Numbered from the stretch's first letter, positions 11,610-30,288 are shown. The stretch is DNA of 64,000 bases from Hypomesus transpacificus (GCF_021917145.1 NC_061062.1:12656282-12720281); one strand, 5' to 3'. Translations and numbers: made by a program. The notes: generated from the letters alone by a model not told the origin.

Positions 11610-13900
11610 ATAATTATCAGTTAGAGAGAGTCAGATAATGACTAAGCACTCTAACGTCTACACTGATAGAGTATCGTAGGGGCATCAAATTCCCATTTGG
11701 GTTTAATGAAAAGTGCAGTATGTTGATTTTCCTTTTGGGAACAGGTGCCCTTGTTTGACTATAACTGACTTTGATTAATCAGCCACATGTTACCAATAAT
11801 CTCCATGGCAATGGAAGCTGTGCTGTTTGACCTTGCCCATGGACATACAACAGAGTGGGACCAATGGGGTTCACATTTGAAGTCTGACTAAATGCATGAC
11901 TATGACCTTGTCTCTGACTTTAAGAACAGTTTTTCGGCTTACATATGGGTCTTTTGAGGGATGATATATACTCGATGGCCTTCATGAGTATTTCCACGTA
12001 ACTCAGTTTGAACACAGTGTGTGAGAGTCTCAACCTAGTTTATGGGAAAATAACTGTTGTGGTATAAATGGGGGTCATGTTAAGAATGCATACCAATTAC
12101 TTTTTCCATCTGGCCCAGCCGATGTTAATCTTATCTTTCAGTTGACCACTCACAGGGGAAAAGGCAGGTTGACTTACACATCTGTTGTCACGGTGAGCAT
12201 GCCAAGCCTGTCACAGAACAAGCATTTTTTCATTGCTTGTGTGCAGTCTATATTATCTGCAGTTGGGTTATCTTCCCTCTTCTCCCGGATGAAGATGCCT
12301 TTGTTGCAGGTGTGATTCTACCTATGACCTATGACATCAGACACCAAGAAATACTATAGCAGACAAACGCTAATAATATGATATGAATAGGTAGTTGACT
12401 AGATGTATGCCATTAGTTCAAAATGTGTACAAATTAAAGAAGATTGGCTGCGTGGAACACTAGTAAGCCTATGTGACTTGTCCTTCAGAAAGCACTGCTT
12501 CTCAAGCATGTTTTGTTTTTTAAACAAAAACCTTCCTGTGTCACACATGGCTCAGAGATATAAAACAGATATATACAACTCAGGTTTCAGCTGTGTCAGT
12601 CAGATAACCAGACTTGAGATTTGGCTCAGTCAGTCACATAAGGACAGAGTCATTTCTAACTACCATTATTACAAATGTTACTGTTCTGACAGGGTTCTGT
12701 CTGCTTCTGTGATTACAGCTGGAGGCGTCTACGGCAGCTAACAGAGCCATGATTTCTAAGTGTGTCTCTGTGTAGTGATAGGGGCTCCATTCTCACCTCC
12801 TGGACCAATTGTTATGTCTGAGTATCCTTGATTTTATCTCCAACATCAGGCTGGGGACAGGGAAAAGATTAGAGTGGAGTAGATTGCTTTCAGAAGGGAT
12901 CCCATACTTACTAATGCTGCCTGGTATCAATCCCCACTGGGCTATGATGTTCAGAAATTCAAAATATTATAACAGCTTGTGTTTCAGTTGAGGACAACAA
13001 CATCCTGGAGGTTGGAGTTAATGTGCAGGCTTTGAGCACAGTCAAAATAAGGTATCTATTGAAAACCATTGCTTTGATGCAAATTTCCTTCCTAGGTGTG
13101 TAAGCCCTCTAAGAAACCTGTGGCCTTAAGATACTGCTCCCTGCTTCCATGTAAACACAGGTTGTGATGTGTCGCTAAGTTCCCCAAGCTTTTAGAACAA
13201 CTAAATCTTTAGCTGTCTCGCTTTCTTCTCTTGCAATGGCCCTAAGAGGCTACTGCTAATTTGTTAATTTATGTTAAATGCTGTCAGCAATTGATTTGAT
13301 TTGTTTGGGTTTTAAGTCCTCACATACATTTTGTTTGCTCGAAGTTACTTTCTTTTGAGGTTTGTCACCATAAAGTATTTTAATTTAAATGTCAACTTTT
13401 TTCATCAGACTTAAGACCCAGTATATTACAGCTCAAAATCCTCTCAACAGAGTAGTTCAGGCTATGTATTTTAAAAGCTGTTCACCTTTCAGCTCCAGGC
13501 TAAAGTTCTAACTATTGATATTTCAAAACTCAATGCTTATGTGGTTCTCAATTACCACGATTCCAATTTTCTTTGTTGATGGGTCCTTTATATAAAGAGC
13601 ATCACATCGATGTGAGAGAACTTGGTGATCGAAAGAAAATAATGGGGTTGTGTGGAGTAAACAAACAGACTGAGCTTAGACTTTAAATGGTTGGATGGAT
13701 GAGGAACGGTTAGAACTCCAAAAGTGGAGTTAACGTTATTCACAAAATTCACAGAAGTACATTTTATATATTTGATAAATGTAGCCAAGTAACATGATTA
13801 ATTTCCTAAAAGTTCAAATGCATGGCATAGAACCAGAGCACCAATGATGTTCATGCAAAAAAATGACATATAAATCAAATTTCACAACTTTTCCTCCTTC
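11610..13900. other. Gene-free stretch of the cnr1 upstream desert
   Basis: Moderately AT-rich unique sequence. Small reading frames here lack splice signals and protein-like composition. I see nothing I can name. Confidence 0.4.
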
Positions 13901-13904
13901 TGAT

Positions 13905-14110
13905 GAGAAGAAGGAATGATTCCAGCCAGGTGAGTGGACTGTGTGCGTCACGCCAGTCAGGTCCATTAGGTTCTCAGTCCATCTCCTCCCCACTGCAGCT
14001 GGGACTGAAGCTAATGAATAATTCTCTGCTTGTGAATCAGCAGCCTGCGGGGTCAGGACAGGAGATTATAATATGCACAACCCTTTCTGGGGAGTGGTTA
14101 GGAGACGATT
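13905..14110. promoter_or_regulatory. Candidate conserved enhancer block
   Basis: Complex, balanced-composition sequence including GAAGCTAATGAATAATTC and AGGAGATTATAATATGCA. An open frame runs through it (13903-14124) but looks like chance. It resembles vertebrate conserved non-coding elements; this is inference. Confidence 0.25.
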
Positions 14111-14984
14111 TCCAACAGTCGTAACCAGTATTGTACAGTTTATATCTACACTGACAGATAGTCACTGTGAACTAACTCTGAAATGAAAGCACCCAAAGGA
14201 ACAACCACACCCCTGCATTCCAATTTGAGCTTAATTAAACATCCTTTGTAGAACAAAGTTACAAACATTTCATATATGTATGACCAAGGTATTAAAGGTT
14301 TATTATAGTACTACAGTGTTTGGTTAACTCATACAGCGGATATTCTATGTCACATAGTCCACAAGTGGTGATGATAAGTTGTTAAGGCAAATGATACACC
14401 AAAGACTTTAGATGAAACCCTGTCTTCTCTACCAAAAATGCTTGGACCTCAAATGGTTCTGTGAAGTCCCTATGTCCTAAAGAATGTAACATTTACTTTG
14501 TAGGTCATGGCCATTTTTCTCTGTATGTTACTCTTTCTCCCACCCATCTCTTCATTTCCATTTCTCACTTTCTCTATCTCTTTTTCCCTAAGGCGCCATC
14601 CATCTCTTTTTCTCTCTCCTCTGTTGGCTCTCAGCACTCCAGGTTAGACAGACATCTGTCTTTGTTGACATTCTCTGTTCTCCTCAGTGTGTATCCTGTC
14701 ATCTGCTGTTTGCCTGCACCTTATGTGACATACTTCCTTTGCATGGGGGACTCAGTCTAGAGTCGAGTGTGCTCAGGGTAGCCATGAAGAAAATCATTGG
14801 TGTCGGCATCGTGCACATTGACGATGCCAGAAGGAGACTTTCCTTTGCGGAACCGTTCAATTTAACCATGCAGATGTGAATCAGGAACTAAAAGATTGTT
14901 GATTGAACATTTTTGACCACGGAATTTCTAGAGTAAGGATGTCATGACAGTTTTTTTTTTTCCACGCAGTTCCACTTCTATAGA

Positions 14985-15830
14985 TGCAAACCCTGAGGAG
15001 GCAGCAGCTGAATCCTCATCATTACTACTGTGTTCTCCAGTGATAAAAAGGGCTTTTATGTGGCCAAATGGGGCATGAAGGAATCTTTTCCTACTGACCG
15101 TGACAGCCTGGTGTTACCAAGTCAGCCTTCAGCTGAGTCAATCCCTCTGGCTCTGTTTAGACACTGCGAATTATAACCATTCTGAAGTACTCAATCTTTG
15201 TTTCTTCTGCTCATCAGCGCATCCTCTTGGACTGCTGCCAATGGTTACAGGAAGTATTTGATGATTTAACTTCCATCATTTTCATTCCAATCTTGGCATG
15301 AAGCAGATCTCTATTTATAAGGTGTTTGCAAAAGAGGGGGTGCAGTGGCATGACTGTCCTGATAATATGAAAGGAAGCTCCTTCCTCTTAAATCATCTCA
15401 TTATATGGTGTGCCTGCCATCCTTCAATTTCAATAGCGATGGACAGATTTATTTTTTCCTCTCAGTCGTGACCAATTCAATGTGGTTAGACACTGCGGCA
15501 GAGCTCTGCTAATGGGTCAGAATGGTACACTCTGAGAGTTTCAGTGTTGTTTTGTCACCAACTTGATGTTGTTTAAGTTGTCAAGGGCTTTTACAGGTCA
15601 AGGCACACAAACACCACTAATTAGCTTAATGAGGCCAGAAGTCCAGTTTATTTGACATAATTGGCCTGTGAAGTGTATAATGACTATCCATTGTAGATGG
15701 CTGGCTGTATGTAGAAGCTTTTTTTTGCAGAAAAGATGAACATAAGAAGATATGGCAAATTGTAAAACAAATATTTTAGCACAGATATTGAAATGTTTTC
15801 TGTTTAAGCACTTATACCCCATTTCAATCT
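14985..15830. promoter_or_regulatory. Candidate conserved regulatory region upstream of cnr1
   Basis: About 850 bp of complex sequence interrupted only by short homopolymers. Notable parts are TTCAGCTGAGTCAATCCC (E-box plus AP-1-like site), CCAATTCAATGTGG, and ACTAATTAGCTTAATGAGG. Palindromic homeodomain sites such as TAATTA are frequent. No exon is visible. Confidence 0.3.
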
Positions 15831-17039
15831 ATCAAACTCACAGCCCTCTCCCATCTTCCTCTTTGCTTAGAATAACATATTAACATTGTATGAAAGCACT
15901 CCCTATCTACTGTACATCTTAATATGACCTGGGTATCCTCACAGCTACTAAATGTATTGATTTCTGTGAGTTTTTGGTGCTGTTTTTATTTGTAGACCAA
16001 TGTTCTCTAAACACAGTGGAATCAATAAGAACATTTGATTTGAAAATAATCTATATTTGTTCACCCAAAGGAAATACCAGAGTTTTAGACATAAACAACA
16101 AAACTGTGTTCACTTCAAAAACCTGCCATCACACTCGCACACGCATCACACTCACAGAAAAAAAAAAAAATCTCACAACCAATCACATCGGCAATGGTGG
16201 CTATTTGGGGTGTGATATGGCTTTGATTGGAGATGGCATTGAAAATGAAACTACATGTTGCCATGACAGCAGCCAGAACAGGTTCTTTGTCATTTTGGAG
16301 CAACACATAAAGCACTATGGCTGTTTGAAGCTTTTTTTCAGTCGTAGGCTTTGTTGATGACACCTGGTATGAATGACAGTAGCAAAGCGTAGAACTGTGG
16401 TTGAGTGCTGCAGTATAGACATAATTTTCCCAAATTAAAGCACATGAATCGGTCCATGTTCAACTAGTTATAAATGCAAAAGACAATTTGACAACTTATT
16501 CAAATATTTTTTTGAGAGGCCACATTTAGTAGAAATGTTGTTTGTGACCTCACACATCAACTGACAGACACTTTGAACGGTTGGTTCTTATGTTGTTCCC
16601 TGCTCAATTCAACCTATAAACTTGCATCCACATGTTAACATTGGACACAAAGACTAACCTCCTGAATTCACACAGCCAATGAGCTGTGACATAAGATAAC
16701 TAAGTTTCTATAATGTTGCATCACTAAATGCCATGCTATTATGGCTGGGAAAATGTTTATAATTTGAAAGGGGTGTGTTGGGAGTGCATGGTGGAAGTAA
16801 TGTCGCAGCTGTGCTGTTCACAGAAAGTAGGCTATATTCAAACCCTGCAAATAAGCCACAAATATCTTCTTCTCTATCCATTTTAAAAAGACAGGAAATA
16901 TAACAGGACATGTCGACTCAATATACGTTTTATTGTACATGTATGGTCATATGACTTACAAACGAGGACAACATATTATTATTGTTCGATGTTCAACAGT
17001 GCCTCGCGCTGTATGTAGCCTACTTGTCGCGCCGCTGAA

Positions 17040-17347
17040 ACACCTAAAACCACGTGACACACGCGCACAAAGCAGCGCCTTATAAATAATAACACCACGT
17101 CTCAAACAGAAATATCGCTGTCCTGCCTTCCTTCACAGTCACGAGAAGCGCATAATGCCAAAAAACTTCCATCAATTAACTGATACAGCTAACCGACTTC
17201 AAAAAGATCAGCACTTTGAAGCAACTATTTAAAAATAAAAATGATTCCGAAGACAGGACAATAGGACAAGTAATTTTTGTCAATTTTGATCTGGCATGAA
17301 GTGTGTGGCGTGCACCATCTGAAGTTCTTTGTGCAAGAAATGTAAAG
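17040..17347 (+). promoter_or_regulatory. Candidate cnr1 promoter and non-coding first exon
   Basis: A CpG-containing patch includes an E-box CACGTG at 17051-17056 and TATAAATA at 17081-17088, the best core promoter signal upstream of cnr1. A donor-like AAAG|GTAATT follows at 17347/17348. An acceptor at 18079-18080 precedes the coding exon. In mammals CNR1 also has a non-coding first exon and one coding exon. The transcription start itself is inferred. Confidence 0.4.
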
Positions 17348-18118
17348 GTAATTACATTTTTCTTCATCTAAAACACGGATTTACTTTGGATACATTTGAT
17401 ACAATTTGTTGTTTTCCTGAATAGGCTATCATTTAAGTATTTAAAATTATGTATTTAGATATCAAATGTGGTATCAGTAACTAAACATTTATATTGTACG
17501 TTATTTAACTCACCATGTTTTAATTACTTTGTTATTGCTGAGAGCCAATTATCCTAAACTATTGCTCGGAGTGGTAACTGTTTTTCATCAAGCATTTTAT
17601 TTTCAAGGACATATCACACACGCATAACATTGCAAATACCGAAAAAACATGTAGAGCTCTGGAAGAATTTCAGAAATCACAGACATGGTCTCCCTAGATC
17701 CTATTTAAATGTGATTGTTGCTTTGAAACCTGGGTTCATAATTAATGAATCAACCCTCATTAATTAATAGCAAAGCTTGTTTGCCCTACATATTCTCCCT
17801 CAAGCAGGACAGGAGGTCAGATATGGGTCTCAATCATTGTCATCGACTGTTCACTTTCCCACCGTCTGAGTTACATCTGCTGTAGTCAGCTGGTTAATAT
17901 GGGGATTCCAGTCATAACCCCCATTGTCTCCCCACATGATGAGTTGACCATACACTTATACAGCCTTTGTTAAGTTTTAGTTTTATGATGAATTAACTTA
18001 GAAGTTTTGAAAGTTATAAATATGTTAAATTGTGGTTCACGTTATTATTCTTTTTTTCTTCTTCATTTCACAACTCATAGTTATACACCATATCATTTAC
18101 ATCAGCAGCTGAGCAGCC

Positions 18119-19534
18119 ATGAAGTCTGCTCTGGACGGAATTGCCGATACCACCTTCAGAACCCTCACAACAGGACTTCAGTACCTGGGTTCCAATGATG
18201 CCAGCTATGATGACACCTCCATTGACTATAATGTAGCCAAAACAAAATTATCTTTACAGAAGCCTCAGTCTGCCTCTCTCGGCAGCAACTCCCTCCCCGT
18301 ACTAGGACCTGGAGACGAGGACCTTATCTTCCATGGCTTCCTTTCTATTTTTCCAACCAATGTCTCCGACTTACTGGGCAACGGGACTTCCGTGGGGGTA
18401 GAAGGCAGTGGCGTGGTCCAGTGTGGGGAGGACTCTATGGACATGGAGTGCTTCATGATCCTGACCCCCAACCAGCAGCTAGTGGTTGCCATCCTGGCAC
18501 TTACCCTGGGGACCTTCACGGTGCTGGAAAACCTCATGGTCTTGTGTGTGATCCTGCACTCCCGGTCCCTGCGCTGCCGGCCTTCCTACCACTTCATAGG
18601 TAGCCTGGCTGTGGCCGACCTGCTGGGCAGCGTCATCTTCGTCTACAGCTTCCTGGACTTCCATGTGCTCCACAGGAAAGACAGCACCAATGTTTTCTTG
18701 GTTAAGCTGGGCGGGGTCATTGCCTCATTCACAGCCTCTGTGGGCAGCCTGTTCCTCACCGCTATAGACCGTTATATCTCTATCCACAGGCCGATGGCCT
18801 ACAAACGCATAGTCACCAAGACCAAGGCCATCATCGCCTTCTGTGTGATGTGGGCCCTTTCCATCATTATTGCGATGCTTCCTCTGCTGGGCTGGAACTG
18901 CAAGCGCCTGAACTCTGTGTGCTCAGACATATTCCCTCTCATAGATAAAAAGTACCTGATGTTCTGGATTGGGGGGGCAAGCGCACTTGTCCTCTTCATA
19001 ATCTACGCCTACATGTACATCCTTTGGAAGGCACACCATCATGCAGTGCGCATGCTCAGCCGCAGCTCTCAGAAGAGTGTGGTGGTCTACACTGCAGACG
19101 GCACCAAGGTCCAGACAGTAAGACCAGAGCAGGCTCGCATGGACATCCGCCTGGCCAAGACCCTGGTGCTCATCCTTGTGGTCCTTATTATCTGCTGGGG
19201 CCCTGTCCTGGCCATCATGGTGTATGACCTGTTTTGGAAGATGAACGACTTCATAAAGACCGTTTTCGCCTTTTGTAGCATGCTCTGTCTACTGAACTCC
19301 ACCGTTAACCCTGTAATCTATGCTCTGAGGAGCAAAGACCTGCGCAGGGCTTTCCTTGGTACCTGCCGGGGGTCAGGCCAGCCTCTGGACAACAGCGCAG
19401 AGTCCGGGGATGGCCAAAGCAGGAGTGTGAGAGGCTTAGCCAGCAAGGCCACAGCTGGCTGTGTAAAGACTACAGTGAAAGTAGCCAAAGTGAATCTGTC
19501 TGTTTCTACTGAGACGTCAGCTGAGGCAGTCTGA
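18119..19534 (+). CDS. cnr1: Cannabinoid receptor 1
   Basis: A class A GPCR that couples to Gi/o at presynaptic terminals and binds anandamide and 2-AG. The coding region is intronless at 471 residues, close to the mammalian 472. It opens [20 protein letters not shown] like mammalian CB1. The long N-terminal domain has NVS and NGT glycosylation sequons. TM2 begins [15 protein letters not shown]. The DRY motif is [13 protein letters not shown]6 has ICWGP and TM7 has [17 protein letters not shown]. The C-terminus ends with the conserved [11 protein letters not shown], a phosphorylation and CRIP-binding type tail. A probable splice acceptor 38 bp before the ATG joins a 5' non-coding exon. Flanking akirin2 supports CB1 over CB2. 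Confidence 0.98.
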   Translation: MKSALDGIADTTFRTLTTGLQYLGSNDASYDDTSIDYNVAKTKLSLQKPQSASLGSNSLPVLGPGDEDLIFHGFLSIFPTNVSDLLGNGTSVGVEGSGVVQCGEDSMDMECFMILTPNQQLVVAILALTLGTFTVLENLMVLCVILHSRSLRCRPSYHFIGSLAVADLLGSVIFVYSFLDFHVLHRKDSTNVFLVKLGGVIASFTASVGSLFLTAIDRYISIHRPMAYKRIVTKTKAIIAFCVMWALSIIIAMLPLLGWNCKRLNSVCSDIFPLIDKKYLMFWIGGASALVLFIIYAYMYILWKAHHHAVRMLSRSSQKSVVVYTADGTKVQTVRPEQARMDIRLAKTLVLILVVLIICWGPVLAIMVYDLFWKMNDFIKTVFAFCSMLCLLNSTVNPVIYALRSKDLRRAFLGTCRGSGQPLDNSAESGDGQSRSVRGLASKATAGCVKTTVKVAKVNLSVSTETSAEAV

Positions 19535-19607
19535 CCTTGTTGTGAGATGAATACTGTAGAACTGTGGGCCATGCCCTGGGGAGACTTCTGTCCTCCAGCT
19601 TCCCCAA

Positions 19608-19613
19608 AATAAA
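19608..19613 (+). terminator. Possible proximal cnr1 polyadenylation signal
   Basis: AATAAA lies 74 bp after the cnr1 stop codon. CNR1 transcripts usually have longer 3' UTRs, so more distal signals may be used. Confidence 0.4.
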
Positions 19614-20480
19614 GCACTGCACTGTGAAATGTGCCAAAACAATGAACTGTAGATTTAGTAACTCATTGAGTAAGTTTAGATTGAAGGAAACAGTCCATGT
19701 GGAAATACAATGTTTAAATTAGTTAATTGTCTTAATTGTAAATATATTTATGTTAAAATATGTTAGACATTGTAAAAACTGTGAACTGTGCTGTGAAGTT
19801 TGTTACCTGTGAACCTGTTGTTGGACTTGACTGTACATCAACTGCCAAGTGAGTGGTTTCTCTGAACAACATCATTTAGAATTGTGATGGTTTCATTTTC
19901 TCATAGTGATAAAGTAGGCTATGAAGTATGACACCGTTTTCATAGTGTTTCTTTGCTGAAGGACGCACAGTTGAATGTTCGCACATTGCAATATAACTTA
20001 ACACGTTTACCCCGTGAGACCTGACAGTATGTTTTAATTAATTTAAATTATGTAAACTGTAACCAAGCCCAAGATTAATCGTTACTGAACTGGAGAGTAG
20101 GTAGGCCTTCATAGGCAACAACTGATATTGACAGCTACTGAGGCAGCCATACTTAGGCAACAACAACAACAATTTTCAACAAACGTACATATGCCAAGAA
20201 AAAAATGAAGGATGGAAAAACATCAAGGACAGGACTTTCAGACAAGTGCAAGTAACACTGATGTTGAAATATACTGCCCTCTTGTGTAAAAAAAAATCAG
20301 CCACAGAAAAGAGGTAACTTAAAGAGTCGCGGTCATGGATGGGAGACAGTAAGAACATAATGCAAGGGGAATAGAAGCGTTCTTGTCCATTTTATCACTT
20401 TAACTAAGTGCGCTCTTTTATCTTGGAAAACTCCCAAATCCCAAAAGACCACCCTATCGGCGCATGCCCACAATGAGCGC
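19614..20480. other. cnr1-akirin2 intergenic sequence
   Basis: AT-rich, with no coding signal. It probably holds extended cnr1 3' UTR sequence followed by the akirin2 upstream region. The mammalian neighbour SPACA1 is not visible here. Confidence 0.45.
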
Positions 20481-20493
20481 ATAGTTAAACATT

Positions 20494-20501
20494 TGACGTC
20501 A
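20494..20501 (+). promoter_or_regulatory. Perfect CRE in the akirin2 promoter
   Basis: TGACGTCA is a full palindromic CREB/ATF site about 670 bp before the akirin2 ATG. A good donor site (GAAAG|GTGAGT at 20719/20720) lies between, so transcription may start near 20530-20600 with a non-coding first exon ending at 20719. Confidence 0.45.
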
Positions 20502-21166
20502 TCAACGAGAAACTACGACTCAAGGGGATCAAAAACAAGAAGCAGCCAGCAGCTTCAGAGAGCTAGTCTTTCGGCTAAGCTTACTAGCTAGACCTTTTTG
20601 AAAACTTGTCATAACTTGGTATATTCGGCTAAGAATTTCAGATAAGCTTTAGAACACACAAGTCAACAATAGGCGTGCGCTGGCGTGATTAGAAAATACA
20701 ACAACTTTACCCCTGAAAGGTGAGTATATTCTGTTTTCGTTTGGTTCTGCTAGGCTACGACTGTGCTACAGCTAAAACCAGGAATAGAAGTCAGTAGCGC
20801 TAGGCTAGTTTTGGGAAGATAGATGTTTTTGCGCTGCACGATCCTTACTCAAAACAATCGTATAATACAAATGTGTTGCTAGTTAGTAGAGTTGTTCTCT
20901 GTTGTTAGTGTTTGAGCCGACCCATTGCACGGTAAGTTTTAAACTCTCTAGCACTAGCCTTGTAGTGCGTTGCGGTATGAGGTTTGCTAGCTAGCATGCT
21001 AGTAGTACTGTACTAATAGCGACGCCGTCGCCGTTGGTTAGCTACGCGTTATCCAGCTTGCTAGTTCGTACCCAGCTAGCAGTGATTTGCTGGCCAGCTT
21101 CCTCGAGTCACGCTGTTGTCCGTTCTTGCTTAATTTAGCTAACGCTACTCAAGCTAACCAAGAGTC

Positions 21167-22556
21167 ATGGCGTGTGGAGCCACCTTGAAGAGGACTATGG
21201 ATTTTGATCCATTGATGAGTCCCACGTCCCCCAAAAGGCGAAGATGTATCCCGGTATCCCCATCATCGTCATCATCTCCGAGGAAATATCTTCGTATGGA
21301 ACCATCGCCATTTGGAGAGTCGTCGTCCAGACTTACTGCAGGTACTGTTCAATAGTTAGCATGCTAACTACTCAACAAATGAAGATAGACGTTAACCAAT
21401 TTAGAATAACTGGACTCACCTTAAAGCTTAGCTAACAGCTAAAGTAATTTTATGTATTGACGTGATCTTAATCGATTGTAGCTCAAAAGGGGAGTGGGGG
21501 TTGTTTTGCATACTGTCGTCTAGAATTCCAGATATGGCTTCATTCCGTGCTGCAGTCAAGTTTAAAGTTATTGAATATGTCTGTAGTTGTCTCCTGAAAT
21601 ATCAACTGTTATGTAACAAAGCATTATCTTCCCCTCTTCCTCTTTTGTATCCCACCCCGTTCTAGAACAAATCCTGAACAACATCAAGCAAGAGTACAAA
21701 CGCATTCAGAAGAGGAAGCATCTAGATGGAAGTTACCAACACAATGAAGGCTGCAGCTACCCCTCATCCCCAGACTCCCCACCTCACACCTCAATTATGG
21801 GAGGATCCAGTATGCCAGGTTGGTTAGAGTGAACTGTAAATATTTGCTGGAATGATGAGATCAATACTATTGTGCATGTACACACACTGTCACGCAACAG
21901 GTTTTTGTCAGATAGCAAGATTTATTGATGGGACATGTCGTGACTAGATAAACAATATTAGAACTGGAGTAGATTCGTGAATATGCAATTCAATTAAATC
22001 TTGGTCTCAATATTCGTTTTTATTTTATTTTTTTACACTTGTAGGCACATCCATTGGAGGCCTTTCTCCATCGAGGAAAGAGCAGCCTTTGTTCACCCTG
22101 AGACAAGTGGGGATGATCTGTGAGCGTCTACTGAAAGAACGAGAGGACAAAGTCAGGGAGGAATATGAAGAGACCATGACCACAAAACTAGCAGGTGTGT
22201 GAAGCTTTGAGGACGTATGCATACAAATTGTACAGTGTGTAATAAACAGGGGAAAGTTTTTTTAGCAGCAACATCACTGTTCTCTTTTTACCCATGTTTC
22301 CGTTTTACAGAACAGTATGACACATTTGTGAAGTTTACACACGACCAGTTGATGCGGAGATTTGGAGAGCAACCTGCTAGTTGTGAGTTTGTTAACCTTA
22401 TTTAATGGACTACTCTGCATTGTCTTTCCGTGGCTGCTTGTGAAAGAATCAACTGTATTTTAGCAGATGAAGAAAAGAAAAAATCTGGAAAGGCTACACT
22501 TAACAGAACCTGTTTGGTTTTCTCCCTGTATCTGTTCTTTTCCAGATGTTTCCTGA
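21167..22556 (+). CDS. akirin2: Akirin-2
   Basis: A small nuclear adaptor that links NF-kB target transcription to chromatin remodelling and promotes nuclear import of the proteasome. Five coding exons are 21167-21341, 21666-21818, 22045-22194, 22311-22382 and 22546-22556, in phase, giving 186 residues against 203 in human (recalled). It opens [19 protein letters not shown], followed by the basic nuclear localisation motif [17 protein letters not shown] and the coiled helix region [15 protein letters not shown] are conserved. The last exon encodes the end of the invariant tail SYVS, which contacts the proteasome. The N-terminal alanine-rich insertion of mammalian Akirin2 is absent, explaining the shorter length. 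Confidence 0.97.
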
Positions 22557-23161
22557 GGGACACTTAAGACTTTGCCAGGCGACCTTCTCTTGCTGCAAAC
22601 TATCGTGGAAAGAAATCTCTGAAATCATCACTGCAAGAGATTCAGTTAGCTAGTTAAATGAATCTTTTCTTACTGTGCCATATTTCTTCTTCGGGCAAAG
22701 GTTTATACAAGCCATTGTCAGTGGTTACCACTCTGTCGTAAGCAACTTAGGTGCTTCCTAATGTAAATGGACCCTTTCTCTATAAACCAGTGGCCTATGT
22801 TTTCCTGCTGCACCAGTATCTATTCTACTCTTACTTTTATAAAGACACCTGGCATTCCAGACATGGTTATTCCTCGTTTTATTTCTTAATGTTACATGTA
22901 TATATGATAAAGCAATGTAGACATTTTGTGTAAGGTTTGCTGGTTAAATCTATGAAAGTGGGAGATACAAGTTAGTATACTTGAGGAAAAAGTTTACCCA
23001 TAATTCATATTGTTTGTATTGGACACGAGGAGTTGGAATTGGGTTTATTTGATTTTTTTTTTTCGTGCTCCCTACCAAAATGTTTTATTTATTTAGACAT
23101 TTTTTGTTTTGCTGGTATTACTTCAAAGCCTATGTACTTAGTGGAAAAACCAAACAATAAA
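22557..23161 (+). other. akirin2 3' UTR
   Basis: Follows the akirin2 stop and ends at AATAAA (23156-23161). No other coding potential. The 690 bp beyond it, up to the orc3 stop, is a plain AT-rich convergent spacer. Confidence 0.55.
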
Positions 23162-23851
23162 ATGTTTTAAGACATGTTTTGTGATGTAATGGGGAGAAAT
23201 TGAGGGCTGTTGTTACAAATGTGTTTATATCTGTAGGCACAGTACCAACACTCCACTCAGACTAACTTGCACTCATTTAACAAGTGGAGGCATCAGCTTC
23301 CCTACACACTAGATGAGGCAAGGATACAAATATATCAAGGCTTCACCCACATGAAACAATAACTACCTACCATGTCCTTCAACATCTGAAAAAGCATACC
23401 TTTTGCAAATAGTCTTTTCAAAATATGTACTTAAAGATGTAGAAAGGGCCCCAGTTGTAGATTTTTGTACATTTGCAATGAGTGAACCCAACTTTTTTCC
23501 CATAATCCAAACATAGTTACACAGAGCACCTCATTGCAATCATGAGGAAACAATTGCCTAACTGTATTTTCAGGCAATTAATTAAACCTAGCCACATTCC
23601 CTGAGGTTTACTAGTCATCTTGTGTGGTCACATTGTGTAACTGTCAGACTGATCACCAAGCTTCTTCGGCCCAGAACAAGATATGGAGAAAATAAGGTTG
23701 CCTAAATTGCATTCACCTATCAGATAGTACAATTCTGTAAAACTTGTGCATACCAAGTCATTTAAGCAATCGGATGTCCTAAAGGCAAAGTGGGATGAGG
23801 TGGCAAACAATAATTGTTTTGTGAAATAGTCTGACTGCAGCACACCCGAGG

Positions 23852-29364
<5,513 letters not shown>

Positions 29365-30282
29365 TTCTAGGCTAAACTGGAGTGTAATAGTTCACTTAGA
29401 AAAGACAACTAACGTGTATCTATCCCTCCTAGACTACTGTGTTCTCCCGCCGTACTGACGTAACCAGACGGTCACGTGGCCTAACCTTAATTTGCAGGGT
29501 GCATTCAATGCCACCTAATCGAACTGTTACAAAACTAACCACCTAAGGGCTCGAAAAGGTCTCTCAACCAAACAACGGTTTACTGTATATGAAATGTAGA
29601 ACTTCATTAGTGTTATACATTTTGTTAACGAAAGCTGCTTTGAGAGCTCATCGAAAGTCTTACATATATAGTTGCTGAATGTTTAACGCTCAAGCGTCAT
29701 CTCAAGTGTGGTGTAAGTTTTTGAACAGCAAACAACACAAATTTAATTCCAAACAGTCCATTATGCACGATCGAATTAGCTAATTTATTTAAAAATCGAC
29801 ACATTACACTAAATTTTGCAGTTTGCATGTAGGCTACCTCTTTGAATGCCATCTTGAATGCAATCTTACCGATCTTACCGATGGCATTCTCATATTTATC
29901 ATCTGGGTGGGAGACTGGTATGGTGCCGCAGCACAGCAAGGTGCCCACACAGTACACATGTATCAAAACAGGTCGAAGTACATTAAGGTACTGCTATTAT
30001 AAATTAATTAACTTATTCCATGTACTAAAATCACAATCATTGAATGTATGTGTGGGCCTTCTGGTTATCATGCATTTTGAATGCAAATTCAAAGTAGTTT
30101 TGGATGAGTCTGACCATTGTTTTATTGTCATAATAGGAATCACCTCAATAATCAGTGTGCTTATTAACTGAATGTAGGCAAGTGGGAAGCCGGACAATGT
30201 TTTCTGAGTGAACTAACCTGTTATGGACAATTGAACACATACACTTAGACTGTAGAAGTTTTACAAAAGCGACCAGTTACAG
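29365..30282. other. orc3 upstream / znf292 downstream spacer
   Basis: About 900 bp between the orc3 start and the znf292 polyadenylation signal. It must contain the orc3 promoter; a GGTCACGTGGCC palindrome near 29470 is a candidate E-box. No coding exon is seen, although six or more genes lie in this interval in mammals. Confidence 0.5.
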
Positions 30283-30288
30283 TTTATT
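30283..30288 (-). terminator. znf292 polyadenylation signal
   Basis: AATAAA on the minus strand, 415 bp beyond the znf292 stop codon. Confidence 0.5.

Noticed and set aside
13903-14124. Small plus-strand ORF of 73 codons
   Set aside because: No Kozak, promoter or splice support; the region looks regulatory instead.
21852-21920. ATGATGA in an akirin2 intron as a possible snoRNA C box
   Set aside because: No D box at suitable spacing and no terminal stem.
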